A stretch of 64,000 nt of DNA from Mycobacterium sp. NBC_00419 (GTDB taxonomy: Bacteria > Actinomycetota > Actinomycetes > Mycobacteriales > Mycobacteriaceae): NCBI RefSeq assembly GCF_036023875.1, contig NZ_CP107931.1, forward strand, positions 4,278,001 to 4,342,000, given 5' to 3'. Below the pieces are notes generated by a model. That model was not told the DNA's origin. It made no database searches and worked only from the letters and a program-made list of their open reading frames with translations. The translations under genes and the position numbers were made by a program. Positions 46,742 to 55,351 of this stretch are shown piece after piece; within the stretch, counting starts at the first letter, position 1, and every line of letters begins with the position of its first letter.

Positions 46742-47596
46742 ATGCCACACTTCCCACTCGCCGGATTCAACGTCCATCGCATCGGGTTCGGCGCCATGCA
46801 GCTGCCAGGGCCCGGAGTCTTCGGCCCGCCCAAAGACCGCGACCAGGCTTTGGCGGTGCTGCGCCGCGCGGTCGACTCCGGCGTCGACCACATCGACACC
46901 GCGCAGTTCTACGGACCGGACGTCGCCAACGAACTGATCCGCGAAGCGCTACACCCGTACCCGGACAACCTGGCCTTGGTTAGCAAGGTGGGGGCACGCC
47001 GCGACGAAGCCGGTGACTGGCTGCCCGACGCCGAACCGGACCGGCTACGCGCCGGGATCGAGGACAACCTGCGCAGCCTAGGCGTCGACCACCTTGCCGC
47101 GGTCAACCTGCGGGTACTCGGTGAGGACGAACCCAGCCAGCTGTTCACCGACCAGATCGGCGCCATGGTGCAGGCCCGCGACGACGGGCTGATCGGCGGA
47201 ATCGGGCTGAGCAACGTCAGCTACGAACAGTTGTTACACGCACTGGACATCACCGAAATCGCCTGTGTGCAAAACCCGTTCAACCTGGTCGACCGGTCGT
47301 CGCAGTCCGTGCTCGACGAGTGCATCGCCCGCGATATCGCGTTCGTGCCGTTCTTCCCGCTCGGCTCGGCGTTCCACGACGTCAATCCCGTGCTGTCGCA
47401 CCACCTGATCGAGCAGGCCGCGGACCGTTTGGGATACACCCCGGCCCAGATCGCGCTGGCTTGGACGCTCGGCGTTGCCGACAACGTGCTGCTGATCCCG
47501 GGCACGTCGTCACTGAGCCACCTCGAGGAGAACCTCGCCGTCGCCGACATCGAGATCGACGACCAGACCCGGCACGAGCTGAACGCCGTCGCCTGA
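46742..47596 (+). CDS. Aldo/keto reductase family protein
   Basis: AKR-fold (TIM barrel) NADPH-dependent protein of 284 residues. Catalytic Asp52 (HIDTA), Tyr57 (QFYG) and Lys82 (LVSKVGA) are present. The histidine of the tetrad, normally in a DLYxxH segment, is replaced: VNLRVLGEDEP has Gly127 there. The C-terminal cofactor region IPGTSSLSHLEENLAV is normal. It is divergent from the MarR gene and 103 bases apart from the ATT codon. An altered tetrad occurs in some AKRs with changed reaction (for example 5-beta reduction has Glu), but Gly is odd. It abuts the fadE23 stop without a gap. Confidence 0.88.
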   Translation: MPHFPLAGFNVHRIGFGAMQLPGPGVFGPPKDRDQALAVLRRAVDSGVDHIDTAQFYGPDVANELIREALHPYPDNLALVSKVGARRDEAGDWLPDAEPDRLRAGIEDNLRSLGVDHLAAVNLRVLGEDEPSQLFTDQIGAMVQARDDGLIGGIGLSNVSYEQLLHALDITEIACVQNPFNLVDRSSQSVLDECIARDIAFVPFFPLGSAFHDVNPVLSHHLIEQAADRLGYTPAQIALAWTLGVADNVLLIPGTSSLSHLEENLAVADIEIDDQTRHELNAVA

Positions 47597-48811
47597 CTAC
47601 TTCAGCTCGGTGGACGACATCCCGAGCAGCCGGCGGGCCACCACTAGCTGCTGGATCTGCTGGGTGCCCTCGAAGATGTCCAGGATCTTCGAGTCGCGCG
47701 CCCACTTCTCCAGCAGCGTCTGCTCGGAATAGCCTGCGGTGCCAGCCAATTCGACTGCTTTGAGAGTGATGTCGCTGGCGACCCTGGCGGCCTTGGCCTT
47801 GCCCATCGAGGCCTCTTTGGAGTTCGGGATCGAGTTGTCGGCCTGCCATGCCGATCGCACGGTCAGCAGGTAGCCGGCTTCCCAGTCGGCCTCCATCCGC
47901 AGGAACTCCGCTGCCGGTGCACTCTGGGCGTGCGCGGGCTTGTCGTAGGAGATCTCCACACCCGCCTCGGTCAGCAGCGTGCGCAGTTCCTCCAGCGCGG
48001 CGCGCGCCACACCGACAGCCATCGCCGCCACGATCGGGCGGGTGTTGTCGAAGGTCTCCATCACCCCGGCGAAGCCCTTTTCGACTTCGATCTCCGGGCT
48101 GCCGAGCAGGTTGTCCTTGGGAATGCGGACATTCTCGAAGCGGATCGCGGCGGTGTCGGAAGCCTTGATGCCCAGCTTGTGCTCGAGGCGCTCAACGGTG
48201 ACGCCGGGGTACTCCCTCGGCACGATGAACGACTTGATCGCCGCGCGGCCCTTGGACTTGTCGAGTGTCGCCCACACCACGATGTGGCTGGCGCGCGAAC
48301 CTGCTGTGACGTAGATCTTTTCGCCGTTGATGACGTACTCGTCACCGTCGAGCACGGCCGTGGTCGTCACCGCCGCGGAGTCCGAGCCGAACGACGGCTC
48401 GGTGATGGCCATCGCCGCCCAGACATTCTTGCCGAGCCGCGCGAGCTGCTCGTCGGTGGCCACTCCCGCGATCGCCGCGTTGCCGAGTCCCTGCCGGGGC
48501 ACCGACAACAGCAATGCGATGTCACCCCAGGAGATCTCGAGCGAATTGAGCAGCGCGGACATGTTGCCGCCGTTGACGTTTCCCTTGGGGCCGTCCTCGC
48601 TGTCGCGGAACGCGTCGGTGCCCGCGAACGAGATCGTGTTGGCCTCCGAGAGGCCCTCGAACAGCGTGGCCAGGGTATCGAGCTCGACGGGGTAGGCGTG
48701 CTCACTGAGGTCGTACTTGCGCGAGATCGGGCGAAGCATCTCCGCGGCGGCCTGGTGTGCCTTCTCGATGACGGCTTCCAGCTTGCGCGGCATTTCCAGA
48801 TTGATTGCCAT
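47597..48811 (-). CDS. fadE23: Acyl-CoA dehydrogenase FadE23-like
   Basis: Acyl-CoA dehydrogenase, 404 residues. Key segments are WAAMAITEPSFGSDSAAVTTTA, YVINGEKIYVTAGSRASHIVVWATLDK, IRFENVRIPKDNLLG and the catalytic Glu in KILDIFEGTQQIQQLVVARRLLG. It is the second gene after fadE24 with a 30-base gap; adjacent mycobacterial FadE pairs often form alpha2-beta2 complexes, so a FadE24-FadE23 complex is plausible. From memory, the pair is Rv3140/Rv3139 in M. tuberculosis and is induced by isoniazid. Its 3' end abuts the reductase gene on the other strand. Confidence 0.92.
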   Translation of the reverse strand: MAINLEMPRKLEAVIEKAHQAAAEMLRPISRKYDLSEHAYPVELDTLATLFEGLSEANTISFAGTDAFRDSEDGPKGNVNGGNMSALLNSLEISWGDIALLLSVPRQGLGNAAIAGVATDEQLARLGKNVWAAMAITEPSFGSDSAAVTTTAVLDGDEYVINGEKIYVTAGSRASHIVVWATLDKSKGRAAIKSFIVPREYPGVTVERLEHKLGIKASDTAAIRFENVRIPKDNLLGSPEIEVEKGFAGVMETFDNTRPIVAAMAVGVARAALEELRTLLTEAGVEISYDKPAHAQSAPAAEFLRMEADWEAGYLLTVRSAWQADNSIPNSKEASMGKAKAARVASDITLKAVELAGTAGYSEQTLLEKWARDSKILDIFEGTQQIQQLVVARRLLGMSSTELK

Positions 48812-48841
48812 GACAGTCTTTTCCGTTCGTCAGGAGAGGAT

Positions 48842-50224
48842 CTAGAGGACCACGACACCCTCGGCGACGCCGATGGCCCGCAGATCGCGGTACCAGCGTT
48901 CGACCGGGTGTTCCTTGGTGAATCCGTGGCCGCCGAGCAGCTGGACGCCGTCCAGCCCGATCTGCATGGCCTTGTCCGTTCCGAGCTTCTTGGCCAGTGC
49001 GGCCTCGCGCGCGAACGGCAGGCCCTGCTCGGCCCGGGATGCCCCGCGCCAGGTGATCAGCCGCAAGCCGTCGAGTTCGATGGCGATGTTGGCGCACATG
49101 AACGCCACCGCCTGGCGGCGGGCGATCGGCTCGCCGAACGCTTCCCGTTCCTTGACGTAGGGGATGACGTAGTCGAGCACCGCGTGCGACGTGCCGACCG
49201 CCAGCGCGGCCCAGCCCAGGCGGGCCAGCGCGATGGCTTCGGAGTAGTCGCTGTCGGTGGCACCGTCCTCGCCGAGGCGAGCCGAGAGCGGGACGGTCAC
49301 CTTGTCCAGTTCCACCTGGCCCAGCGCGGCGGCGCGGATCCCCATGCTGCGGTCGGCCTTCACCGATACGCCCTCGGTCGACGCCTCGACGATGAACAGC
49401 GCAGGCTTACCGTTGAGTTGTGCTGCCACGATGAACAATTCGGCTTCGGCAGCGGCAGGTACCAGCGACTTGACGCCGTCGAGACGGTAGCCGCTCGGGG
49501 TGCGCACCGCGGTGGTCTTCAGTGCGGTGGGGTCGAACAGGGCGTGCGGTTCGGCGATCGCCACACAGGCCTGCGGCACGCGCTCACCGGCGAACTCGGC
49601 AAGGTAGGTGGCCTGCTGGTCGGCGCTGCCCCAGTGGGTGAGAGCCGAGGCGACGCCGCCGGGCGCCAGGATCGGCAGGGCCAATCCCATGTCGCCGTAG
49701 GACAAGGCCTCGGCAACCAGTGCATTGGTGATCGTCGTGCGATGCTCGGCGATTCCGTCGAAGTCCTCGGGCACGTTGATCGCGGTGATACCGAGTTCGG
49801 CGGCCTTGGCGATCAGATCGGCGGGATAGGCGGCCGCCTCGTCAGCGTCGTGGGCGGCCGGCCGCAGGATCTCTTCGGCGAATTCCCGCACCGTCTCCAG
49901 GATCATCTTCTGGTCGTCGTCGGGGGTGAGGTCGAAGTAGTCGGCGCCACTGGGGCGCAGGCGAGTCGGCTCCTTGCCGATTCCCTGGATCTTCTTGAAC
50001 TGGCGGGTGGTGGCGCCGGCGGTGGAGAAGGCCTGCTTGACGCCGTACTTGATGCCCCGGTTGAGGGGATCGCGCAGGTTGTAGCGGTCCAGGAATTCCT
50101 GACCCAGCAGGGGAGTGATGAGCGCCAGGCCGATGTCGGTGGCGGAGCGCTTGTGCTTGTAGGCGCCGACCGCACTGTCGCGGGCCCGCGCGCTTTTCGA
50201 CGTGGAGGGAAGGGTGTTGGTCAT
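48842..50224 (-). CDS. fadE24: Acyl-CoA dehydrogenase FadE24-like
   Basis: Acyl-CoA dehydrogenase of 460 residues with an N-terminal extension of about 100 residues before the usual fold (starting QKMILETVREFAEEILRP). Segments include ACVAIAEPHALFDPTALKTTAVRTPSGYRLDGVKSLV and VQLLGGHGFTKEHPVERWYRDLRAIGVAEGVVVL at the very end, where the Glu of AEG is the likely catalytic base. It is the first gene of the fadE24-fadE23 unit. A long inverted repeat (50274-50297) lies 50 bases before its ATG and probably binds a repressor. From memory, it corresponds to Rv3139. Substrate unknown. Confidence 0.92.
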   Translation of the reverse strand: MTNTLPSTSKSARARDSAVGAYKHKRSATDIGLALITPLLGQEFLDRYNLRDPLNRGIKYGVKQAFSTAGATTRQFKKIQGIGKEPTRLRPSGADYFDLTPDDDQKMILETVREFAEEILRPAAHDADEAAAYPADLIAKAAELGITAINVPEDFDGIAEHRTTITNALVAEALSYGDMGLALPILAPGGVASALTHWGSADQQATYLAEFAGERVPQACVAIAEPHALFDPTALKTTAVRTPSGYRLDGVKSLVPAAAEAELFIVAAQLNGKPALFIVEASTEGVSVKADRSMGIRAAALGQVELDKVTVPLSARLGEDGATDSDYSEAIALARLGWAALAVGTSHAVLDYVIPYVKEREAFGEPIARRQAVAFMCANIAIELDGLRLITWRGASRAEQGLPFAREAALAKKLGTDKAMQIGLDGVQLLGGHGFTKEHPVERWYRDLRAIGVAEGVVVL

Positions 50225-50273
50225 ATCGGCAGCCTCATAGGTGGTGGGCGGTGCTGATCAAGGTGACGCAACC

Positions 50274-50297
50274 GTATCTTACTCTGGAGTAAGGTAC
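50274..50297. promoter_or_regulatory. Inverted repeat in the fadE24 promoter
   Basis: Arms GTATCTTACTC and GAGTAAGGTAC are separated by TG; they pair at 10 of 11 positions. The shape and length suit a TetR-type regulator of fatty-acid genes. It lies between the hisN stop and the fadE24 start, so fadE24 has its own regulated promoter. No regulator gene is adjacent. Confidence 0.65.
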
Positions 50298-50316
50298 GAA
50301 GATCCTGTTAGCTATT

Positions 50317-51111
50317 TCACACGCCGGACAGGCTTGCGAGCACCGCGTCGTGAAGGAGGCCGTTGCTGGCCACCGCGTCCCCACCGTGCGGGCCGTCGGC
50401 CCCGGCCAGGCTGGTAAATCGGCCGCCGGCCTCGCGCACCAGGATGTCGAGGGCAGCCAGGTCCCAGAGCTTGACCTCGGGTTCGGCAGCGACGTCGACC
50501 GCACCCTCGGCCACCAGGCAATACGAGAAGAAGTCGCCGTAGCCGCGCACCCGCCACACCGCGTCGGTCAATCCGATGAAGTTCTCGCGCAGGCCACGCT
50601 CCGCCCACCCGGACAGGCTGGAGAACGACAGGCTGGCCGACGCCAGATCGGCGACACCGGACACGGTCAGTCGCCTCGGCTCGGCCCCGCCGGCGGCGGT
50701 GTAGGCGCCGAGTCCGGATCCGGCCCACCACCGCCGTCCCAACGCCGGTGCGCTCACCACGCCGACGATTGGCACGCCGTCGTCGAGCAGGGCGATCAGG
50801 CTGGCCCAGATCGGCACGCCGCGTACGAAGTTCTTGGTGCCGTCGATCGGGTCGATCACCCACTGCCTGCCACTGAATACGGCCGTCCCGCCGTACTCCT
50901 CACCGAGCACGGCGTCGTCGGGCCGCTGATCGGCCAGCACCCCACGTACGTCGGCCTCGACGGCCTGGTCGGCGTCGGTCACCGGGGTCAGGTCGGGTTT
51001 GGTGTCGATGCGCAGATCCAGTGCGCCGAACCGGTCCAGCGTGATCACGTCGGCCCGGTCCGCAAGAGCCAGTGCCACCGCCAGGTCATCACGTACGCCG
51101 CCGCCGCTCAT
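50317..51111 (-). CDS. hisN: Histidinol-phosphatase / inositol-monophosphatase family
   Basis: A Mg-dependent FIG-superfamily phosphatase of 264 residues. Metal-binding motifs are VLGEEYGG (GEE), [18 protein letters not shown] (DPIDGT) and [17 protein letters not shown] (WD). From memory, M. tuberculosis Rv3137 of nearly the same length, next to fadE24, has been shown to be the histidinol-phosphatase HisN; I follow that. It would make histidinol in histidine synthesis. The start is ATG 51111; an open frame upstream to 51651 is non-coding antisense to the two following genes. It is divergent from the small membrane protein gene, with a 15-base gap. Confidence 0.88.
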   Translation of the reverse strand: MSGGGVRDDLAVALALADRADVITLDRFGALDLRIDTKPDLTPVTDADQAVEADVRGVLADQRPDDAVLGEEYGGTAVFSGRQWVIDPIDGTKNFVRGVPIWASLIALLDDGVPIVGVVSAPALGRRWWAGSGLGAYTAAGGAEPRRLTVSGVADLASASLSFSSLSGWAERGLRENFIGLTDAVWRVRGYGDFFSYCLVAEGAVDVAAEPEVKLWDLAALDILVREAGGRFTSLAGADGPHGGDAVASNGLLHDAVLASLSGV

Positions 51112-51126
51112 AGCTGCAGTCCTACC

Positions 51127-51492
51127 ATGGCTTGCATGTGGGAATTCGCGGTGCTGCTGCTGATCATTGGGGCGCTGGTCCTCGTCCTCGGGCCACGCTT
51201 GATGCGCAACCGCGGTCCGCGCGGCGAAATGGTGCAGGGCACGCTGCTGGTGACCGGGGTCAGCCCGCGCCCTGATGTCGAGGGTGAGCAGTTCGTCACG
51301 ATCAGCGGCGTGATCAACGGTCCGACGGTCAACGAGCATGTCGTCTACCAGCGGATGGCCGTTGACGTCGGCAGCTGGCCGAGCATGGGCCAGCTGATCC
51401 CGGTGGTCTACTCGCCGAAGAACCCGGACAACTGGGTATTCGGCACGCGCCCCGACCCGCTGACCCCGCCACCTGCGCAGCCGTACAGTTAG
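51127..51492 (+). CDS. Small membrane-anchored protein, DUF3592-like
   Basis: A protein of 121 residues with one N-terminal transmembrane helix ([22 protein letters not shown]) and an extracytoplasmic or cytoplasmic beta domain ([29 protein letters not shown]). Its end is PNNPDNW-like, with a Pro-rich tail. The [11 protein letters not shown] segment resembles DUF3592 proteins, where a similar Y-x-P-x-(N/D)P motif ends the domain. Two starts are possible, ATG 51127 and ATG 51136; neither has a good ribosome binding site. Function unknown. It is 44 bases ahead of the split-barrel protein gene. Confidence 0.7.
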   Translation: MACMWEFAVLLLIIGALVLVLGPRLMRNRGPRGEMVQGTLLVTGVSPRPDVEGEQFVTISGVINGPTVNEHVVYQRMAVDVGSWPSMGQLIPVVYSPKNPDNWVFGTRPDPLTPPPAQPYS

Positions 51493-51535
51493 GCCGCTGT
51501 AAGCCTCCGCAGCTGGCGCCAACGACAGGAATTCG

Positions 51536-51943
51536 ATGTCCCAACCCCTTCCCGAGGGACTGCTCGACCTGCTGCGCCGGCCTAGCCCGTGCTTTCTGGC
51601 CACTCTGATGCCCGACGGATCGCCGCAGCTGACCGAGACGTGGGTCACCACCGACGGCGTTCACATCGTCGTCAACATCGTTGAGGGCATGCAGAAGGCG
51701 CGCAACCTGGCCCTCGACCCGCGCGTCGCCGTCAACGTCGTCGATCCGGACAACGTCTACCGGTACTACGCGATACGCGGTCGCGTGGTGTCGACGACGA
51801 CCGAGGGCGGCCGGCAGAGCATCGACGAGATCTCGCACAAATACCTGGGGATCCCGTACCCGAACTTCAGCGGCAACCCCGACGAGACGCGCGTCATCGT
51901 CACCATCGCTGCCGATTCGATCACCCCGCCGGCTCGCGACTGA
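51536..51943 (+). CDS. PPOX-class F420/FMN-binding split-barrel protein
   Basis: Split beta-barrel protein of 135 residues of the pyridoxamine-oxidase-like F420 family. The start [37 protein letters not shown] and [24 protein letters not shown] are typical, as is [16 protein letters not shown]. It likely uses F420 for a reductive reaction or binds it. Substrate unknown. Its end is nine bases from the stop of the convergent TetR gene. Confidence 0.9.
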   Translation: MSQPLPEGLLDLLRRPSPCFLATLMPDGSPQLTETWVTTDGVHIVVNIVEGMQKARNLALDPRVAVNVVDPDNVYRYYAIRGRVVSTTTEGGRQSIDEISHKYLGIPYPNFSGNPDETRVIVTIAADSITPPARD

Positions 51944-51952
51944 GAGTCACAT

Positions 51953-52495
51953 CTAGGCATGCGGCGCCTGGTCGATGAGGCGGTCGATCACGGCCAGCAG
52001 TCCCTCGTCGACCTCGGTTCGGGTGCGCTGGCCGCCCAGTGCGCTCGACATCGCGTTGTAGTAGAGGCCGTCGCCGATCAATTTGATCGCGCGGGCGAGG
52101 TCACGGTCGCCGAGGGCCTCGTCGAGTGCGTTGAGCCACTGATCGGAGATCGACTCGATCGCGGCCCGCGCCCGCGGGTCACCGGCCTGCTGAAGCCGCG
52201 CGACGGCGACCAGGGTGCGGTCCAGCTGGGTATCGGCGTAGTGCGACGTGCGGATGTAGTGCCGGGCCGGTCCGTCGGCGGAATTGCGCATCTCGTCGAC
52301 GTCGTCGGCCGCCAGCGCGACCAGCCGGTCGCACAGTGCTTCGGCGAGTTGGTCCTTGCTGGGGAAGTGGTAGAGAAGCCCGCCCTTGGACACCCCGGCT
52401 TTGGCGGCTACCGCCTCCAGCGTGGCGTGCCGTTCTCCGTCGATGGCGAGCACGTCGGCGTACGCGTCGAGAATGCGTTCGCGCGAGGTCGTCAT
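51953..52495 (-). CDS. TetR-family regulator of the MFS gene
   Basis: TetR regulator of 180 residues with the helix-turn-helix at about residues 5-50 (RERILDAYADVLAIDGERHATLEAVAAKAGVSKGGLLYHFPSKDQL). It is divergent from a major-facilitator gene, and the gap holds a perfect 24-bp palindrome, an ideal TetR operator. Repression of the transporter and itself is the natural reading. The C-terminal ligand pocket is not of a type I can assign to a drug. Confidence 0.92.
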   Translation of the reverse strand: MTTSRERILDAYADVLAIDGERHATLEAVAAKAGVSKGGLLYHFPSKDQLAEALCDRLVALAADDVDEMRNSADGPARHYIRTSHYADTQLDRTLVAVARLQQAGDPRARAAIESISDQWLNALDEALGDRDLARAIKLIGDGLYYNAMSSALGGQRTRTEVDEGLLAVIDRLIDQAPHA

Positions 52496-52520
52496 CGCGC
52501 TGAGTTTAATTCGTTTTCGG

Positions 52521-52544
52521 ACTGTACCGTCCGGACGGTACAGT
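52521..52544. promoter_or_regulatory. Perfect 24-bp palindrome, TetR operator
   Basis: ACTGTACCGTCC is followed directly by its exact reverse complement GGACGGTACAGT. It is central in the gap between the divergent TetR and MFS genes, 25 bases from the TetR ATG and 33 from the MFS start. The length and perfect symmetry point to a TetR dimer or dimer pair. Confidence 0.85.
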
Positions 52545-52577
52545 TGAGGGCATCCAAACGATCTAGGAGTGATACAA

Positions 52578-53795
52578 GTGCGGGCCTACATGGAGCTCAT
52601 CCGAGTGCCAGGTGTGGTGGGCGTGACCGCGTCGCAGCTGTTCGCGCGGCTGCCTCTCGGTCTGTTGTCGCTGGCCATCCTGCTGCACGTCCAGGAGCGG
52701 ACCGGGTCCTATGCGATCGGTGGCGCGGTTGTCGCCGCCGCCAGCATCGGCGAGGCGATTGCGATGCCCATGACCGCGCGTCTGCTCGGCCGGATCGGCA
52801 TGACGATCACCCTGCTGTCGGCAGCTTTGGTCAACGGAATCTCGATGGCAGTGCTGGCCTTCTCCCATGCCTCCTCGAGCGTGCTCATGGTGCTGGGATT
52901 CCTGGTCGGCGCGTCGGTGCCGCCGCTGCTGCCCGCCGTGCGGGCGCTATATCCGCAGATGGTTCCCGGTGAGGGACTGCGGGCGCTGTTCGCCCTCGAT
53001 ACCACCGCCCAGGAGCTCATCTGGGTGATCGGCCCGGTGGCCGCCACCTTCCTGGCGTCGGCGGTGTCGACGTCACTTCCGCTGCTGTTCTCCGGCGTCG
53101 TCACCGTGGTGGGAACCTGCTGGTTCCTGCTCAGTGCCCGGCGATTCCGGCCGCGGATCACCCGCAGCAGCGCAGCCTTCGGCAAGGTCCTCCGGCAGCC
53201 GTCGGTGATCCTGGCGATGGTCGCCAGCCTGGCGCTGGTGGCGTCGTTCATGGCCCTGGAGGTCGGTGTTCTGGCGCTGTTCGGCGAGGACAAGATCTCA
53301 GCCGGCGTGGCACTGGCCGCAGCCAGCGTGGGTTCTCTGGTCGGCGGAATCGTCCTGGGCCACCGTCGCCTCGGTGTGCGCGGGCTGACGCTGTCGTTGT
53401 TGGCAGTGGCCCTGGGCACCGTGATGTTCGGGCTGGCCGACAGCTACGTGCTGCAGCTTGCCGCGCTGTTCGCCTCGGGGCTGGGCTTCGCGCCGGCGCT
53501 GGCCGCGCTCTACGTCATGGTCTCGCACGAGACCGACGAGCAGTCCGCGGCAGAGGCGTTCGGATGGCTCAACAGCGGTGCGCTCGTGGGTGGCGCCATG
53601 GGTACGGCCCTGGGCGGCGTGATCGCCGATTCATCCGGCCCGTTCGGCGTCTTCATGGCGTCGGCGGCGCTGGCCGTGCTGGCCGCGTGCACCCCGCTGG
53701 TGGCCCGCAGCGCCGGACCGGTCAGCGGGCTGTCAGTCGGACCGGGGGTCGTCGAGGACGACGACCGCCTGTGCCGTACCAGCCCCTCGGCGTAG
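52578..53795 (+). CDS. Major facilitator superfamily transporter
   Basis: A membrane transporter of 405 residues with 12 predicted helices in two bundles and a central loop around residue 195 (SARRFRPRITRSS). It starts RVPGVVGVTASQLFARLPLGLLSLAILLHVQERTGSY, a type common among actinobacterial MFS exporters. GTG 52578 is chosen because AGGAG lies eight bases upstream; GTG 52569 and ATG 52590 are alternatives. It is controlled by the divergent TetR. Efflux of a small toxic compound is the likely role; the substrate is unknown. Its C-terminal tail ends seven bases from the convergent fprA. Confidence 0.9.
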   Translation: MRAYMELIRVPGVVGVTASQLFARLPLGLLSLAILLHVQERTGSYAIGGAVVAAASIGEAIAMPMTARLLGRIGMTITLLSAALVNGISMAVLAFSHASSSVLMVLGFLVGASVPPLLPAVRALYPQMVPGEGLRALFALDTTAQELIWVIGPVAATFLASAVSTSLPLLFSGVVTVVGTCWFLLSARRFRPRITRSSAAFGKVLRQPSVILAMVASLALVASFMALEVGVLALFGEDKISAGVALAAASVGSLVGGIVLGHRRLGVRGLTLSLLAVALGTVMFGLADSYVLQLAALFASGLGFAPALAALYVMVSHETDEQSAAEAFGWLNSGALVGGAMGTALGGVIADSSGPFGVFMASAALAVLAACTPLVARSAGPVSGLSVGPGVVEDDDRLCRTSPSA

Positions 53796-53802
53796 CCGGG
53801 CC

Positions 53803-55167
53803 TCAGCGGCGTCCGACGCGCAACATCTCGGCGACGTTGGCGATCTTCACCCGCGGCCGGCCGTGCGGTTCGCCCGCGGACCGCTCGTGCTCGTCGATGG
53901 CCCGCCAGTGGTCGTCGGTCACCAGGTGCGGCTGCCGTTGGGCCAGCCACTCAACCAGCTCGTCGCCGTGGTCGGGCCCGACCTCCCGCAGGGTGACACC
54001 GGCCAGCCCGGCAAGCAGCGTCTCGACGGTGTCCGCGGAGTCCTTCTTGTTGGATCCGATCACGCCCGAGGGGCCGCGCTTGATCCAGCCGACGACGTAC
54101 TCGTGGGCGCGCCCGGCGATCCGGCCCTCCTGGTGGGGAATGGTGCCCGCGCCGTCGTCGAACGGCAGGCCCGGCACCGGGACGCCGCGGTAGCCGACGG
54201 CCCGGACCACCAGCTGCGCCGGCAGCGTCTCCCGCTCGCCGGTGTCCTTGGCCACCACCCTGCCGTCCTCGGCGAGCAACTCGTTGCGGCCCAGCACAAT
54301 AGATTCCACCCGCTCGGCACCGAGGATCTCGATCGGTGAGGTGCGAAACCGGAACACGATGCGGCGGTGGCCCGCGTGCTGCTCGGCGGCGGCGTAGTCG
54401 CGCAACACCTTGATGTTGGCCCGCGCCAGCTTGCCTGCCGCCTCGGCGTCCTCGTCGGTGATGTCGGCCAGATCCGCAGGGTCGACCACCACGTCGACGC
54501 CATTGAGTTCGCCGAGCTCACGCAACTCCAGCGTGGTGAACGTCGACTGCAGCGGCCCGCGGCGACCCAGGATCACCACCTCCTCGACCCCGCGGTCATG
54601 CAGTGACTGCAGCGCGTGATCGGCGATGTCGGTATTGGCGAGTGCTTCGGGGTCGCTCACCAGAATCCGGGCGACGTCGAGTGCGACGTTGCCGACCCCG
54701 ACGACGACGGCGCGGCCGCTGGAGATGTCCGGTGCCATCTCCTCGAAGTGTGGGTGCGCGTTGTACCAACCGACGAAGTCGACGGCCGCCACGCTTCCGG
54801 CCAGCTCCTCACCGGGGATGTGCAGTGCCCGGTCGGACTGCGCGCCTACGGCGTAGACCACCGCGTCGTAGCGTTCGGTGAGTTCCTCGGCGGTCACGTC
54901 CTGACCCACATTGAGGTTGCCGAAGAAGCGGAACCGGGGATCGCTCGACGTCTTCTCGAAGGTCTTGCTGATTGACTTGATCTTCGGATGGTCCGGTGCC
55001 ACTCCGGAGCGGACCAGCCCCCACGGCGTCGGCAACATCTCGAGCATGTCCACGCGCACGTCGGGTCCGCCGCCGGCGACGGAGCCGTCGGCGAACCGCA
55101 GCAGCGACGCCGCAGCGAAGTATCCCGAGGGGCCTGCGCCGACGATCGCGACGTAGTAAGGACGCAT
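53803..55167 (-). CDS. fprA: NADPH-ferredoxin reductase FprA (adrenodoxin-reductase type)
   Basis: FAD-dependent ferredoxin/NADP reductase of 454 residues, about the length of M. tuberculosis FprA. Motifs are VAIVGAGPSGYFAAASLLRF (FAD), TPWGLVRSGVAPDHPKIKSI, VVGVGNVALDVARIL (NADPH) and GWIKRGPSGVIGSNKKDSADTV near the C-terminus. It passes NADPH electrons to ferredoxins that serve cytochromes P450 and other enzymes. The start is ATG 55167 (MRPYYVAIVG); the open frame upstream is Arg-rich and non-coding. It is divergent from prfB, as in M. tuberculosis, across a 184-base gap in which I see no clear operator. Confidence 0.94.
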   Translation of the reverse strand: MRPYYVAIVGAGPSGYFAAASLLRFADGSVAGGGPDVRVDMLEMLPTPWGLVRSGVAPDHPKIKSISKTFEKTSSDPRFRFFGNLNVGQDVTAEELTERYDAVVYAVGAQSDRALHIPGEELAGSVAAVDFVGWYNAHPHFEEMAPDISSGRAVVVGVGNVALDVARILVSDPEALANTDIADHALQSLHDRGVEEVVILGRRGPLQSTFTTLELRELGELNGVDVVVDPADLADITDEDAEAAGKLARANIKVLRDYAAAEQHAGHRRIVFRFRTSPIEILGAERVESIVLGRNELLAEDGRVVAKDTGERETLPAQLVVRAVGYRGVPVPGLPFDDGAGTIPHQEGRIAGRAHEYVVGWIKRGPSGVIGSNKKDSADTVETLLAGLAGVTLREVGPDHGDELVEWLAQRQPHLVTDDHWRAIDEHERSAGEPHGRPRVKIANVAEMLRVGRR

Positions 55168-55351
55168 CTTCGAACTCCTGTCCGGTCCGAACTGCTCGCG
55201 AGTGGGCTGGCGCGTCGCAGTCGGGAAGCGTCGCGTAAACGCGCGGCGCACATCCTGGTTACAGCAGTGATGTTAAACGCGTCGGCCCCGAGACTGCCGG
55301 GAACACCGCCGTGGATCACAACGCGCCGTGACGCCGGTAACCTGAGGAGCC

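Noticed and set aside
47930..50257. A 775-codon open frame antisense to both fadE genes
   Set aside because: Its product is rich in Gly/Arg/Asp/His without any recognisable domain; it is a shadow of the high-GC third positions of fadE23 and fadE24, which are clearly coding.
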